Made by a program: the position numbers and the translations under genes. 64,000 nucleotides of DNA from Anaerolineae bacterium. GTDB taxonomy: Bacteria; Chloroflexota; Anaerolineae; Aggregatilineales; UBA2796. Location: contig JAHBVK010000005.1 of the NCBI GenBank assembly GCA_019637555.1, forward strand, positions 62,001 to 126,000. The letters are read 5' to 3'. Under the pieces are notes generated by a model. That model had not been told where the DNA came from and did not search any database. It saw only the letters and a program-made list of their open reading frames with translations. Shown piece by piece: positions 55,460 to 64,000 of this stretch (its first letter is position 1; every line of letters starts with the position of its first letter).

Positions 55460-58400
55460 CTAAATGTCCAGCGTGGCGTCTTTGGAGTGGGCGATGATGA
55501 AGTTACGACGCGGCGGCACTTCGGGACCCATGAGCATGTCGAAGGTCTGATCCGCTTGTGCGGCGTCTTCGAGCGTCACTTGCAGCAGCAGTCGCTTCTC
55601 TGGATTCATGGTGGTTTCCCAGAGCTGTTCGGGGTTCATCTCACCAAGACCCTTATAACGCTGAACGCCGACCTTCTCCGGTTCGCTGTAGTTCTTCAGC
55701 CACTTTGTCATTAACTGCTCGTCGCGCATACGCGCTTCGGGATAGACGTAGGTTACCTGCTTCTTGTACTCCATGCGATAGATCGGCGGCTGGGCGATGA
55801 ACAAGCGCCCTTCGCTGACAATCGGCTGCATGTAACGGTAGAAGAAGGTGAGCATCAGGGTGCGGATGTGCGATCCGTCTACGTCGGCGTCCGACATCAG
55901 GATGATGCGTCCGTAGCGCAGTTTTTCCACGTTGAAATCTTCGCGGATGCCCGTACCCAACGCCATGATCACCATTCTGATCTTCTCGGATTCGAGAATC
56001 TTATTGATGTTCACTCGCTCGGTGTTGAGCATCTTGCCAAAGACAGGCAGGATCGCTTGGAAATGACGATCACGCGCTTGTTTGGCACTGTTGTGTACGA
56101 ACACACCACTTTCCAGAGCGAAGTTATGTGTACCGGGAACTTCGATGTCATAAACGTCAATACGCTCAGAGAGATGTTCGACGCTCACGACACGATGATT
56201 GTAATTAGCAACGGCTTCACGCGCTTGTTGCTCATCACCCGCGAAATAGCGTTCGCAGAACGTGTCGAAACGCAACAGCGATTTATCACGTTTGGCGATG
56301 CGATATTGACGGTAAGCGGCTAGATCAAGTTGACCATGCTCAAACTCGATCTGCTTCAGCGCAGCAATCGTCTTGTTGTAATACGTATGACTGAGAGTCG
56401 TATGACGTTTTGCTCTGAATTCCTCAGTCCATTGCTCGCTGGTTTTGCCACGACGCCAATCGCGCAGTTCAGGATTATTCCACTGTTCGATTGAGCGTTC
56501 AGATGCGGTGCGACGAGCTTCTGGATTTTGTTCAAAGTAGGTGCGGACACGCTTGGCTTGCGCCTGACGATTTTCCTCAATCGACCAATATTGTTCCTGC
56601 GCTTCGGTCAATTGCTGGCGATTCTGCTCACGATATTCAGGATTTTCTTCGTAGAACTTACGCCATTGCGCGCCCATATAAGCCTTGTACTCGTCATCTG
56701 CCCACTGTGCTTTCGCTTGTTCAGAGAGAAGTTGACGTGTATCCGGCTGCTGCATCCGTTGACTCATACGAGTACGGAACTCATCGGTTTGACGCGCTTT
56801 CCGCCACTTGGTAATGACATCAGGACGATGAAGCGTACGCTCAACGTGTTGGCGATGCAACTCTAAATGTGCCGATGCAGGCATCCGCTGAATATTGGTG
56901 GGATTGTTATTACGCTTGTTGAAATCAAGATGGTGGCAATGATCACCAGCATCCTGCGTATAAACACCTTGCCAACGGTTGTGCCAATCAGCCAAGATGT
57001 GTGTAAACAACCAGCTATCTGAGCGTGGATCCCACGCCATCTCATAGCCGTTGATGGTGATCCCTTTCTCCCGCGTATCTGAAAGTTTGCGGTGAAGTGG
57101 CATCAGCGAGTCGGCAGAAGTGAGATCGGCGGCAGCCTTATAGCTACCGTCGCGCAGCATGAAGCGATGATCAGGCGTGCAGATAATGTTTTCGCCGTTA
57201 TCCAGCGTTACGCGTACCACGTCAGCGTTTTGCTTTGTCCGACGCGGATTGACGATCTGCTGTAAACCGATTGTGCCATCGTTGCGGATAGTATAGCAGA
57301 AGTGCTGCTTACCTTGTGCCTGTTCCTCGATAATCTCAAGGAAACTGAGCGAACGACCATCAGCAAGTGCCACGCGCGTATCGCCGGAGAAGCAACCACC
57401 TGCCGAGTCGCCTTCCACGATGAATAGCTCGGTGTGCAGACCGCGTTCGGAGCAATCAGCGAGCTTACCGGGAAGCGTGGTATTGGAGAGGAAGGTTTTG
57501 CGATCATTGAGCAGAAGTTCACGCTGCTTGGCGAGCGCGTCCTGAATACGCTGCGTGGTCAAGCACTTCTCGATGATCAGCTTCGCTTCTTTAGGATTAT
57601 TCTCCAGATATTCGGTGAAAGCATCACCAACTACACCGCTGACCGCACCAGCGACTTCGGTGTTCATCAGCTTGTTCTTGGTCTGATTCTCGAACTGGGG
57701 ATTGGGATGGCGCACGGCAACAATTGCCGTTAAGCCTTCCAGCGTCTGGCTGCCCGTGAAGTTCGAGTCTTTATCCTTGAGGTAGCCCGCTTTACGCGCG
57801 TAGTTGTTAAGCACACGGGTCAAAGCGGTACGCATACCAGTGAGATGTGAGCCACCTTCGCGGGTATGGATGGTGTTGGCGAATGCCATTTCCAGCGTGT
57901 TAGTCGTATCGGCATACTGCAAGGCAAAATCGACCAGCATCACGCCGTCCATCGACTTACCTTCGACGGAATACTTGAACTTGAGATCGCCGTTGCCGGA
58001 GATTACGCCGTGCAGTTCATCGCGGTTGCGATTGAGATAGCGCACGAAGGATCGCAACCCGCCTTCAAAGTAGAAGGTGGTTTCTTTGGGCAGCGGCTGG
58101 ATGCGCTCATCAACCAGACGAATGGTGACGCCCTTGACGAGATAAGCCATCTGACGGAAGCGATCTTCCAGCGTATCGTAGTCAAAGACGGTTTCTTGCA
58201 TGATGGTGGCATCAGGCATAAAGCTGACGCTGGTGCCGGGAACTTCACCCGGTTCCAGTTCACGGAGCTGCTCTACCTCGCTGGTTGCTTCACCACGCGA
58301 GAAGGTTTGCTGCCAGAGATACCCTTCGCGGCGAACCTTTACAATGGTGTAATCGGAGAGGGCGTTGACCGCCTTGACACCGATACCGTGCAAACCGCCA

Positions 58401-58747
58401 GATGCGCTATAGGCACCTGAGCCGAACTTGCCACCGAAGTGCAAGCGCGTGAAGACAGCGGTTAAGGTTGAAATGCCAAGCTGGTGATTGATGCCAACTG
58501 GAATACCACCGCCGTTGTCGTGGACAGTAATCGTATTATCGGCGTGAATGACAACTTCAATATAATCGCAACGACCTGCCATTGCTTCGTCAATGGCGTT
58601 ATCTACTACTTCATAAACGAGGTGATGCAGCGCTTTAATATCCGTACCACCAACGTACATGCCGGGACGTAAACGAACTGCTTCTAGCCCTTCCAGTCCG
58701 CGTAGATGCTCTTCGGTTTGCTGCTGCAACTGCGGTGGGTTAACCAC
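55460..58747 (-). CDS. gyrB: DNA gyrase subunit B precursor with intein
   Basis: The 1095-residue precursor starts with GTG at 58747 after GGGAGG. The extein is 660 residues, the normal GyrB length: GHKL ATPase part (VVDNAIDEAMAG, HDNGGGIPVG, GGLHGIGVKAVNAL), transducer, TOPRIM (FIVEGDSAGG and DADVDGSHIRTL) and QRYKGLGEMNPEQLW near the end. With GyrA it supercoils DNA using ATP. The intein interrupts the TOPRIM motif between EGDSAGG (residue 451) and SAKQ (residue 887), so splicing is required for activity. ParE cannot be strictly excluded, but GyrB is the best fit. Promoter at 58787-58815. Confidence 0.93.
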   Translation of the reverse strand: MVNPPQLQQQTEEHLRGLEGLEAVRLRPGMYVGGTDIKALHHLVYEVVDNAIDEAMAGRCDYIEVVIHADNTITVHDNGGGIPVGINHQLGISTLTAVFTRLHFGGKFGSGAYSASGGLHGIGVKAVNALSDYTIVKVRREGYLWQQTFSRGEATSEVEQLRELEPGEVPGTSVSFMPDATIMQETVFDYDTLEDRFRQMAYLVKGVTIRLVDERIQPLPKETTFYFEGGLRSFVRYLNRNRDELHGVISGNGDLKFKYSVEGKSMDGVMLVDFALQYADTTNTLEMAFANTIHTREGGSHLTGMRTALTRVLNNYARKAGYLKDKDSNFTGSQTLEGLTAIVAVRHPNPQFENQTKNKLMNTEVAGAVSGVVGDAFTEYLENNPKEAKLIIEKCLTTQRIQDALAKQRELLLNDRKTFLSNTTLPGKLADCSERGLHTELFIVEGDSAGGCFSGDTRVALADGRSLSFLEIIEEQAQGKQHFCYTIRNDGTIGLQQIVNPRRTKQNADVVRVTLDNGENIICTPDHRFMLRDGSYKAAADLTSADSLMPLHRKLSDTREKGITINGYEMAWDPRSDSWLFTHILADWHNRWQGVYTQDAGDHCHHLDFNKRNNNPTNIQRMPASAHLELHRQHVERTLHRPDVITKWRKARQTDEFRTRMSQRMQQPDTRQLLSEQAKAQWADDEYKAYMGAQWRKFYEENPEYREQNRQQLTEAQEQYWSIEENRQAQAKRVRTYFEQNPEARRTASERSIEQWNNPELRDWRRGKTSEQWTEEFRAKRHTTLSHTYYNKTIAALKQIEFEHGQLDLAAYRQYRIAKRDKSLLRFDTFCERYFAGDEQQAREAVANYNHRVVSVEHLSERIDVYDIEVPGTHNFALESGVFVHNSAKQARDRHFQAILPVFGKMLNTERVNINKILESEKIRMVIMALGTGIREDFNVEKLRYGRIILMSDADVDGSHIRTLMLTFFYRYMQPIVSEGRLFIAQPPIYRMEYKKQVTYVYPEARMRDEQLMTKWLKNYSEPEKVGVQRYKGLGEMNPEQLWETTMNPEKRLLLQVTLEDAAQADQTFDMLMGPEVPPRRNFIIAHSKDATLDI
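56090..57394 (-). other. GyrB intein with HNH homing endonuclease
   Basis: A 435-residue intein (precursor residues 452-886). Splicing motifs are complete: first residue Cys in CFSGDTRVALADGRS, block B with TPDH (CTPDHRFMLRDG), block F VYDIEVPGTHNFAL, terminal His-Asn and +1 Ser. The central part carries an HNH-like endonuclease motif (HCHHLDFNKRNNNPTNIQ, intein residues 152-169). After it, residues 190-330 have several repeated Trp/Tyr-Arg-rich helical units like DNA-binding NUMOD repeats. The site and the first 100 residues match the Synechocystis GyrB intein as I recall it, which suggests horizontal spread by homing. Confidence 0.92.
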
Positions 58748-58786
58748 ACCAATCCTCCCTCGATTTAGAGCTTCGATGAAACCTTT

Positions 58787-58815
58787 ATTTTACCTCAAAA
58801 CCAGCATTTTCGCAA
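58787..58815 (-). promoter_or_regulatory. gyrB promoter
   Basis: On the - strand TTGCGA (58815-58810, 4/6) and TAAAAT (58792-58787, 5/6) lie 17 bp apart, about 40 bp upstream of the GTG start. The rest of the 188-bp spacer to 58935 shows no gene. Confidence 0.6.
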
Positions 58816-58935
58816 AAACATTTGTTCGACAGAAAGCGCGAATCTAGCAAGTTGATGCGATGCGTGCCGAAAGTGGGATAGTTAAAAATGCGTAAAAGTA
58901 TGGTGCGAAGGCGACGCGAGCAAAAACGCCGAACA

Positions 58936-59673
58936 TCAAATCTTCGTTTTCTTGAAGATGCGCTCCGGGATGTTGCGGATGATCATCATGATGAACATCC
59001 AGAAGAATGGCGCGTAGACAATATCCTCGCCCTTGAGCATAGCAGCGTGTATGCGCTTGCCGACGGATTTCGGATCGGCGTACAGCAGATTTTTCTTGAG
59101 GTTGGCAGTCATCGGTGTATCTACGAAGCCGGGCTTAATGGTGACGACGTTAACGCCGACTTTTGCCAGACGGCTGCGAACGCCGCCCGCGAATAAGGTG
59201 ACCGCGCCCTTGGCTGATCCATAGACGTAGTTACTGCCACGCCCGCGATCTCCGGCGACGGAGGAAATCACGCAGATGGTGCCGCGGCGCTGCTGCTCGA
59301 AGTAGTTTGCCAAATGCGTGAGCAAAGTCATGTAGCTGAGTCCGTTGGTGGTGAACTCGCGCAGCATATCCTGAACATCGGCTTCAGAGCGCTTCTGTTC
59401 GCCCAGTGTGCCATGCGCGATCAGCACGGCATCCAAGCCACCGAGACGACGGATCGACTCCTCAATCAGAGACAAATGGGAGTCGAGATCGTTGAGATCG
59501 GCGGACAGGGTATCAACAGACTTCGCGCCGTAGACCTTGAGATCGGCGGCGTTGGCGGCAAGTTTTTCAGTGTTACGGGCGATCAGCAGTAGTTCCGCGC
59601 CTTGCATGGCAAAGCAGCGGGCGGTTTCATGCGCGATAGCAGAAGTCGCGCCGAAGATCAGTAGCTTCATCAA
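58936..59673 (-). CDS. DprE2-like short-chain dehydrogenase
   Basis: A 245-residue SDR enzyme with the NAD(P) loop IFGATSAIAHETARCFA (6-22), active-site serines SSVAG (137-141) and the YxxxK pair (Tyr151, Lys155). The overall sequence, including the C-terminal IPERIFKKTKI, matches the DprE2 family. DprE2 reduces the keto intermediate made by DprE1 to polyprenyl-phosphoryl arabinose. It follows the DprE1-like gene by 7 bp, the same gene order as in mycobacteria, so the pair probably makes an activated arabinose donor. Confidence 0.85.
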   Translation of the reverse strand: MMKLLIFGATSAIAHETARCFAMQGAELLLIARNTEKLAANAADLKVYGAKSVDTLSADLNDLDSHLSLIEESIRRLGGLDAVLIAHGTLGEQKRSEADVQDMLREFTTNGLSYMTLLTHLANYFEQQRRGTICVISSVAGDRGRGSNYVYGSAKGAVTLFAGGVRSRLAKVGVNVVTIKPGFVDTPMTANLKKNLLYADPKSVGKRIHAAMLKGEDIVYAPFFWMFIMMIIRNIPERIFKKTKI

Positions 59674-59680
59674 ACCTCAA

Positions 59681-61084
59681 TCAATCGGAGTTGGTGACAC
59701 GACGCCAGAAATTAGACGAGAATTTAGGATCGACATACTGCGAAAATTCCCGCCAGCGGGGGAAGAACGTCTGAAAATCCCGTGCCGCCATACGGGCATC
59801 TTTGGCTGGATAGAGCGCACCGTCACTATCGCGAACGATGGCATCCAATTCGTTGAGCAGCTTTAGCGTGCGTTCGCCGCGGAATTGGAAATCCAGCGAT
59901 AAGGTGATGCCGTGACGCGGGAAGGAGAGCATCCCCGGCGATTTAAGATTGCCGAAGGTCTTGAGCACCGAGACGGGCGAGGCATCGCCGGAGTCCACGA
60001 CGCGCTTGAGCACAGTTTTGATCGCCTGCTGGTTATGAGTGAAGGGAACCACTAACTGATATTGCAGGAAGCCCGCAGGACCGTAGAGCTTGTTCCACTG
60101 TTTGATCATGTCCAGTGGATAGAAGAACGGCTCCCACGATTGGAGTTTGTGAGGCACGCGACCAAGCAGCGAATAGCCGATATTGACGGCGAGTACAGTC
60201 AGTTTGTTGACGGTGAACGAGGGCGCGTCCATGGGAATGGTCAGCAGCGATTTGGCTTTGGGCTGATGCGATGGCGTCGGTTGCAGACGATCATGATTGC
60301 CCGCTTGAACGTAACCACGTCCCAAACGACTGCCGCTAGCGAAACAATCGACCCATGAGACGGTGTACTCATAGCGCTCGTCCATGGCGGCGGAGACATC
60401 GAAAAATTCGTCTATGGTACGGAAGCGAATTTGCTCTTTGGCGATAAAAGGTCCGGGAATACGCCGGAGACGGAACTCCGCCCAAGTGATCAAGCCCGTG
60501 AGTCCGAGTCCGCCGATGGTGGCGGCGAATAGTTCGCTATTGGACTCGCGGGAGCAGATCAGGCGTTCGCCGTTGGAGCGCAGCAACTCAAACTGCGTGA
60601 CGTGCCGCCCGAACGTACCGCCGACGTGATGATTCTTACCGTGAACGTCGTTAGCAATCGCACCGCCGATAGAGATGAATTTGGTGCCCGGCGTGACGGG
60701 TAAGAACCAGCCTCGCGGAATGAACACTTCCAAAATATCCGCCAGCATGACACCTGCTTCGCAGCGCAGCAAGCCCGTCTCTTCGTCGAAGCTAATGAAA
60801 CGGCGCAGTCCCGTCATATCGATCAGTGTGCCGCCATCGTTTAGGCAGCTATCACCATAACTGCGCCCGTAGCCGTAGGGCAGTACCGATCCTTCAATCG
60901 AGTCGAAGTTCGAGGTTTCCTCTTGCCAGAAGACCGCTTTGACGCCATGAGGTTGAGTTTTGGGATAGCGTCCCCAAGATTCATAGTTCCGTGCGCGCAT
61001 GGTGTCGACGTCAGTGGGAGATTCCGACACGGTAGTTGGCTCGGCAAGCGATGGGGAGGCGAGGCGTTCAGGTGCAGCGATCAA
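59681..61084 (-). CDS. DprE1-like FAD-dependent oxidoreductase
   Basis: A 467-residue FAD-linked oxidase with YGRSYGDSCLNDGG (72-85) and GGAIANDVHGKNHHVGGTFG (140-159). The GKNHH motif is the FAD-attachment region seen in mycobacterial decaprenyl-phosphoryl-ribose 2'-epimerase subunit DprE1. It oxidises polyprenyl-phosphoryl ribose at C2, and DprE2 then reduces it to the arabinose form. The first 40 residues are a variable tail, so the start is uncertain. The gene heads the pair with the DprE2-like gene. Outside arabinogalactan-making Actinobacteria the final glycan is unknown. Confidence 0.85.
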   Translation of the reverse strand: MIAAPERLASPSLAEPTTVSESPTDVDTMRARNYESWGRYPKTQPHGVKAVFWQEETSNFDSIEGSVLPYGYGRSYGDSCLNDGGTLIDMTGLRRFISFDEETGLLRCEAGVMLADILEVFIPRGWFLPVTPGTKFISIGGAIANDVHGKNHHVGGTFGRHVTQFELLRSNGERLICSRESNSELFAATIGGLGLTGLITWAEFRLRRIPGPFIAKEQIRFRTIDEFFDVSAAMDERYEYTVSWVDCFASGSRLGRGYVQAGNHDRLQPTPSHQPKAKSLLTIPMDAPSFTVNKLTVLAVNIGYSLLGRVPHKLQSWEPFFYPLDMIKQWNKLYGPAGFLQYQLVVPFTHNQQAIKTVLKRVVDSGDASPVSVLKTFGNLKSPGMLSFPRHGITLSLDFQFRGERTLKLLNELDAIVRDSDGALYPAKDARMAARDFQTFFPRWREFSQYVDPKFSSNFWRRVTNSD

Positions 61085-61166
61085 GGTACGATAACTCCGA
61101 CTGTTTCACAGCAATCCTCATTATTATACCCTATCGCACACGAGTATCCTCATCACAGAAGCGTCG

Positions 61167-62486
61167 TCATTGCCGAGAATTTAGACGATCAGCCAACGAT
61201 TGCAGATGGAACCAGAGTTGATCCCAGCGGCGGAAGTCCCAATCAGCAACGGGGAAGCCCTGAGAAAAATCTGCTATCTCACATTGATCGCCCGGCAGGA
61301 CGATAGAGGTGGCAGCGTCGCCTTGAATGATGACGCTATATGCAGTGATGGACCAATGGTTCATTGCTGTGTAGTTGGTCCACAACAAATTAGCGGTGTT
61401 TGCACGCAGGCAGGGAGTAGTGCTGGCAAGCGTGGTTTTGAGGCGATCCGTAAAGGCGAACCAGAAAAGGCTTTGAATAACGATGACTACTGTAAACAAC
61501 CATGCCAGCCGCATGAGGACCGATTGGCGTGGTTGCGATTCAAGCAAGCTAGAGCGATTGTCTAACCATGCAGCGATGATGAATGGAAGTGTGAAAGGCA
61601 GGAGAAAAAAGCGATAACTAAGGGCATCGATCCAAAATATGGGGACAAGTGCCCAGATCATGCCTGCAATCACGGCGACGGTGAGTAATCGAGAGGCGGT
61701 GCGCTCCGTCCAATTGATCTTCAGGTTACGACTCCACGCCCAACGCTCACGTAGAACAGGCAACAGCAGCGAGAAGCCCGCGAACCAGCCGAGCAGCAGG
61801 ATCACCAGTGGCAATCCTAATACAGCAGAGGTGAAGCGCAGTCCTAACGATCCGCCTGTAGAAAGTACGTCTGCCTCATAGGGAGTAATGCCGCTAAGGA
61901 ACCAGATCACCGCCGCGACGGAAAACCCGATCATGGCAATGGCGATGGTGCGCTGATGCTGCAAGAAGGCGAGGATCGCGGCGATGCCGAGCAGAAAGAC
62001 AGCAAACGGATGCGAGCAAATAATCAGCAGGCTGAAAGGGATGATGAACAGCCAGTGATGACGCTCGACACCAACCAAGATCGAGAGATAGATCGCCCAT
62101 GCCAGCGGCAGCAGCATCGCCAGTTCGCTGATGTAGGCGATCTGACCGGGGAGCAGCGCTACACAGACTGTGAACACCACCCAGATAAACAAGCGCGGTT
62201 TCTTGGTCCTGACGATCCACCAGCAGAGCAGCAGTGAGAACAGGATCAGGCTGACGTAGGTGAGGTTGAAGATCAGCGAGAGCAAGGTGAGATCGTGGGT
62301 GAGGTAACTCGCCAGCAGCGTAGGGAGTTCGAGCAAGCCGTGAATGGTACGGCGGTTGGGGATGAATACTTGCCGATCATTGAGAGCGCGGAAGAAATAA
62401 TAACTGCCGTCGTAGGTAAAAACAGCCCCACAGACGGCAGCAATCAGCAAACTAGTTGTTATGAACAGGAAGAAACGGCGCATCAC
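61167..62486 (-). CDS. Polytopic membrane protein, possibly GT-C glycosyltransferase-like
   Basis: A 439-residue protein with about ten transmembrane helices and a soluble C-terminal tail of about 85 residues (from about 355). The first loop holds FTYDGSYYFFRALNDR, an acidic-aromatic segment of the kind seen in polyprenyl-phosphate-sugar-using transferases. I do not recognise the family. The start overlaps the response regulator stop by ATGA. It precedes the DprE1-like gene by 82 bp, so it may use the arabinose donor, but this is speculative. Confidence 0.6.
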   Translation of the reverse strand: MMRRFFLFITTSLLIAAVCGAVFTYDGSYYFFRALNDRQVFIPNRRTIHGLLELPTLLASYLTHDLTLLSLIFNLTYVSLILFSLLLCWWIVRTKKPRLFIWVVFTVCVALLPGQIAYISELAMLLPLAWAIYLSILVGVERHHWLFIIPFSLLIICSHPFAVFLLGIAAILAFLQHQRTIAIAMIGFSVAAVIWFLSGITPYEADVLSTGGSLGLRFTSAVLGLPLVILLLGWFAGFSLLLPVLRERWAWSRNLKINWTERTASRLLTVAVIAGMIWALVPIFWIDALSYRFFLLPFTLPFIIAAWLDNRSSLLESQPRQSVLMRLAWLFTVVIVIQSLFWFAFTDRLKTTLASTTPCLRANTANLLWTNYTAMNHWSITAYSVIIQGDAATSIVLPGDQCEIADFSQGFPVADWDFRRWDQLWFHLQSLADRLNSRQ

Positions 62487-63172
62487 GTCGAAATCATGTA
62501 GCCCACACCATGAATGGTGCGGATGAAGCTCAATTGAGTCCCTGACTCATTCTCTAGTTTAGCGCGAAGATTGCGAATGTGCGCACGCACCAGATCAGGA
62601 TCGCCGGTACGGGGGGGATAATCCCAGACGGCTTCCAACAACCGCTGCGTAGAGAGCGCCTGATTGGGGTGTTCCATCAGATAGCGCAGCAGGCGGTGCT
62701 CGGTAGCGGTCAGTTGGATGGAGACGTTGTTGACGGTTGCTTGATACGTATCCGAGTCGAGCTTGACGGGACCGATCTCGATCACGGCGACCGCATCATC
62801 CATCTGCGTGCGGCGCAAGAGTGAGCGCACCCTTGCAGTTAGTTCCGCCAGTTCAAAGGGCTTGGTCACATAGTCATCACCACCAGCATCGAGTCCGGCT
62901 ACGATGTCATCGGTTTTGTTGTAGGCGGTGAGGAACAGGATCAATAAATCCATGAAGCGGGCATCACTGCGCAGCTTCTTGCACAAGGTTAAGCCGTCGG
63001 TACCCGGCATGTTGATGTCCAGAATCACCAGATCGGGACGACGGTTGACGATCTTCTGCCATGCTTCGTTAGCGGCGGACGCCTGTCCAATTTCGTAGCC
63101 TTCCCGACTAAGCGCACGTGTCAGCGTCCCCAAAACGTCAGCTTCGTCATCAACGGTCAAGATGTAAGACAT
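62483..63172 (-). CDS. OmpR-type response regulator
   Basis: A 229-residue two-component regulator with a receiver domain (1-120): acidic pair VDDEAD (near 7-12), phospho-acceptor Asp52 in LVILDINMPGTDG, and lysine in DYVTKPFELAEL. A winged-helix DNA-binding domain (about 130-228) has TATEHRLLRYLMEHPNQALSTQ and LVRAHIRNLRAKLEN. It follows the histidine kinase by 22 bp, so the two are partners. Targets are unknown. Confidence 0.92.
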   Translation of the reverse strand: MSYILTVDDEADVLGTLTRALSREGYEIGQASAANEAWQKIVNRRPDLVILDINMPGTDGLTLCKKLRSDARFMDLLILFLTAYNKTDDIVAGLDAGGDDYVTKPFELAELTARVRSLLRRTQMDDAVAVIEIGPVKLDSDTYQATVNNVSIQLTATEHRLLRYLMEHPNQALSTQRLLEAVWDYPPRTGDPDLVRAHIRNLRAKLENESGTQLSFIRTIHGVGYMIST

Positions 63173-63194
63173 ACTAAGCTCTCCCTGAGTTTAC

Positions 63195-64000
63195 TTACTT
63201 ACCAGTTTCGTCGTCTTCACTGGTGAGGGGCGCAATGGGCAAGGTGACCCGAAAACATGCTCCCTGTTTCACCGAAGTGTCTAGCGCAATGTTACCGCCG
63301 CAGTTTTCCGTGATTTGCTTACAGATGTACAGTCCTAAGCCCGTGCCTTCGCCCTGTGGTTTAGTCGTGAAGAAGGGGTTAAAGACGCGCGCTTGATTCT
63401 CTGCTGGAATGCCGGGACCGTTATCCAGTACCGTTACTTCTACCAGCGACTCCTTGACATTTGAGGAGATGCTGAGGTGAGCGTTGGGCAAGTGACTAAG
63501 GGCATCACGCGCATTTAACAGCAGGTTCAGCCAGACATCTTCCAGATGTCCTGCTTTAGCTTTCACAAAGACTATCTTCGTAGGCAAGTTGCTCTCGATC
63601 ACGATGCCGCGCCGTTCGATATAGGTGGAGACGAGTTCCAGCGTGTTACGGATCGATTCATGGACATCAACAAGCTGCGGTTGGTCATGGGGTTCACGGC
63701 GGGCATTACTGAGCAGCCGTTTGACCACAGTCAAAGACCGCCGACCAGCGCGATGAATCGCTGTAACGCCTTCGCGCATCGGGCTGTCTTGCGGCAAATC
63801 GCGGAGGATCAACTCGGCATCACCGATCACGGTAGTCAGTGGATTATTGATCTGATGTGCGACGACGGCGGCAAGCTCACCAATCGCGGTGAGGCGTGCT
63901 GTCTCGACCAGCTTTGCCTGTGCGCGTTTCAATTCCTCGATGCTGCTCTGCAAGTCGGAGTACAGGCGGGCGTTATCAATGCCGGTAGCTGCCTGTGTGA
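63195..64000 (-). CDS. GAF-domain sensor histidine kinase (5'-truncated)
   Basis: The frame continues beyond the window's right edge, so the real start is not included; the TTG at 63953 is internal. The upstream residues TQAATGIDNARLYSDLQSSI are typical of a GAF-domain end leading into the kinase helix. Then come the H-box VVAHQINNPLTTVIGDAELI (phospho-acceptor His), the N-box LNLLLNARDALSHL, and ATP-lid motifs VLDNGPGIPAEN and GTGLGLYICKQI. It autophosphorylates and passes the phosphate to the regulator at 62483-63172. The signal is unknown; the missing part would contain more sensor domain. Confidence 0.92.
   Translation of the reverse strand, partial: TQAATGIDNARLYSDLQSSIEELKRAQAKLVETARLTAIGELAAVVAHQINNPLTTVIGDAELILRDLPQDSPMREGVTAIHRAGRRSLTVVKRLLSNARREPHDQPQLVDVHESIRNTLELVSTYIERRGIVIESNLPTKIVFVKAKAGHLEDVWLNLLLNARDALSHLPNAHLSISSNVKESLVEVTVLDNGPGIPAENQARVFNPFFTTKPQGEGTGLGLYICKQITENCGGNIALDTSVKQGACFRVTLPIAPLTSEDDETGK

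Noticed and set aside
1-64000. CRISPR array, prophage or integrative element
   Set aside because: No regularly spaced repeats, integrase, transposase or phage structural gene was seen in the window.

Overview
The window is a 64 kb piece of a bacterial chromosome of moderate GC. It is packed with carbohydrate-uptake and glycoside hydrolase genes, followed by a housekeeping and cell-envelope stretch. The gene mix suggests a member of the Chloroflexota: several ATPase-less sugar ABC importers each paired with a LacI repressor, a DUF5696 protein, a cyanobacterial-type GyrB intein, DprE1/DprE2 homologues and an ECF-linked ABC exporter. That placement is inference; no rRNA or other decisive marker is present. 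No tRNA, rRNA, CRISPR array, insertion sequence or prophage was seen.

1-1.6 kb (+): the tail of an MBL-fold/rhodanese protein cut by the window edge, a Crp/Fnr regulator and a small DUF2892 membrane protein, a set typical of sulfur/persulfide handling, closed by a clear terminator.

1.65-17.4 kb (-): one long operon-like array. In transcription order it holds a secreted solute-binding protein (SBP), a giant 972-residue lipoprotein SBP with extra N-terminal domains, two permeases, an NHL-TPR-YIP1 fusion, a DUF5696 protein, a second permease pair, a LacI regulator and a GH35 enzyme. Most junctions overlap by a few bases. A consensus-like promoter with a perfect 20-bp palindrome just downstream lies at its head (17.7 kb). 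No ABC ATPase is encoded. This array is the best candidate for an undescribed system.

17.9-28 kb: GH3 beta-glucosidase and RecX (+); GH127 and a secreted glucoamylase-family (GH144-like) protein (-); a divergent LacI gene; and a second GH144-like enzyme without a signal peptide (+). GH3 plus GH144-like enzymes would fit beta-1,2-glucan use; GH127 suggests arabinofuranosides.

28.2-40 kb (+): two successive LacI genes, each with a recognisable promoter and palindromic operator, then a Tat-signal SBP, two permeases, a nucleoside hydrolase, an ADP-ribosylglycohydrolase-family protein, a second GH35-like enzyme and an unrecognised protein translationally coupled to it. A FAD oxidoreductase follows.

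41.4-47.5 kb (-): an ABC exporter operon (two ATPases, three membrane proteins, one fused to a degenerate M1-peptidase-like domain) with an ECF sigma factor gene in the middle. An ECF-type promoter (TGAAC-N17-CGTC) lies upstream of the first gene, consistent with autoregulation.

47.7-64 kb: class I FBP aldolase (+); an operon of a left-handed beta-helix protein, a cyanobacterial-type acyl-ACP reductase homologue, a frameshifted Clp-N-domain protein and a TPR protein (-); nicotinate phosphoribosyltransferase and an isoprenylcysteine methyltransferase-family protein (+); gyrB interrupted by a 435-residue intein with an HNH motif (-); DprE2- and DprE1-like genes, a polytopic membrane protein, an OmpR-type response regulator and a histidine kinase cut by the right edge (all -). 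Start codons were moved from the longest possible frame wherever ribosome-binding sites, overlaps or domain boundaries favoured an internal start; this is stated in each entry.
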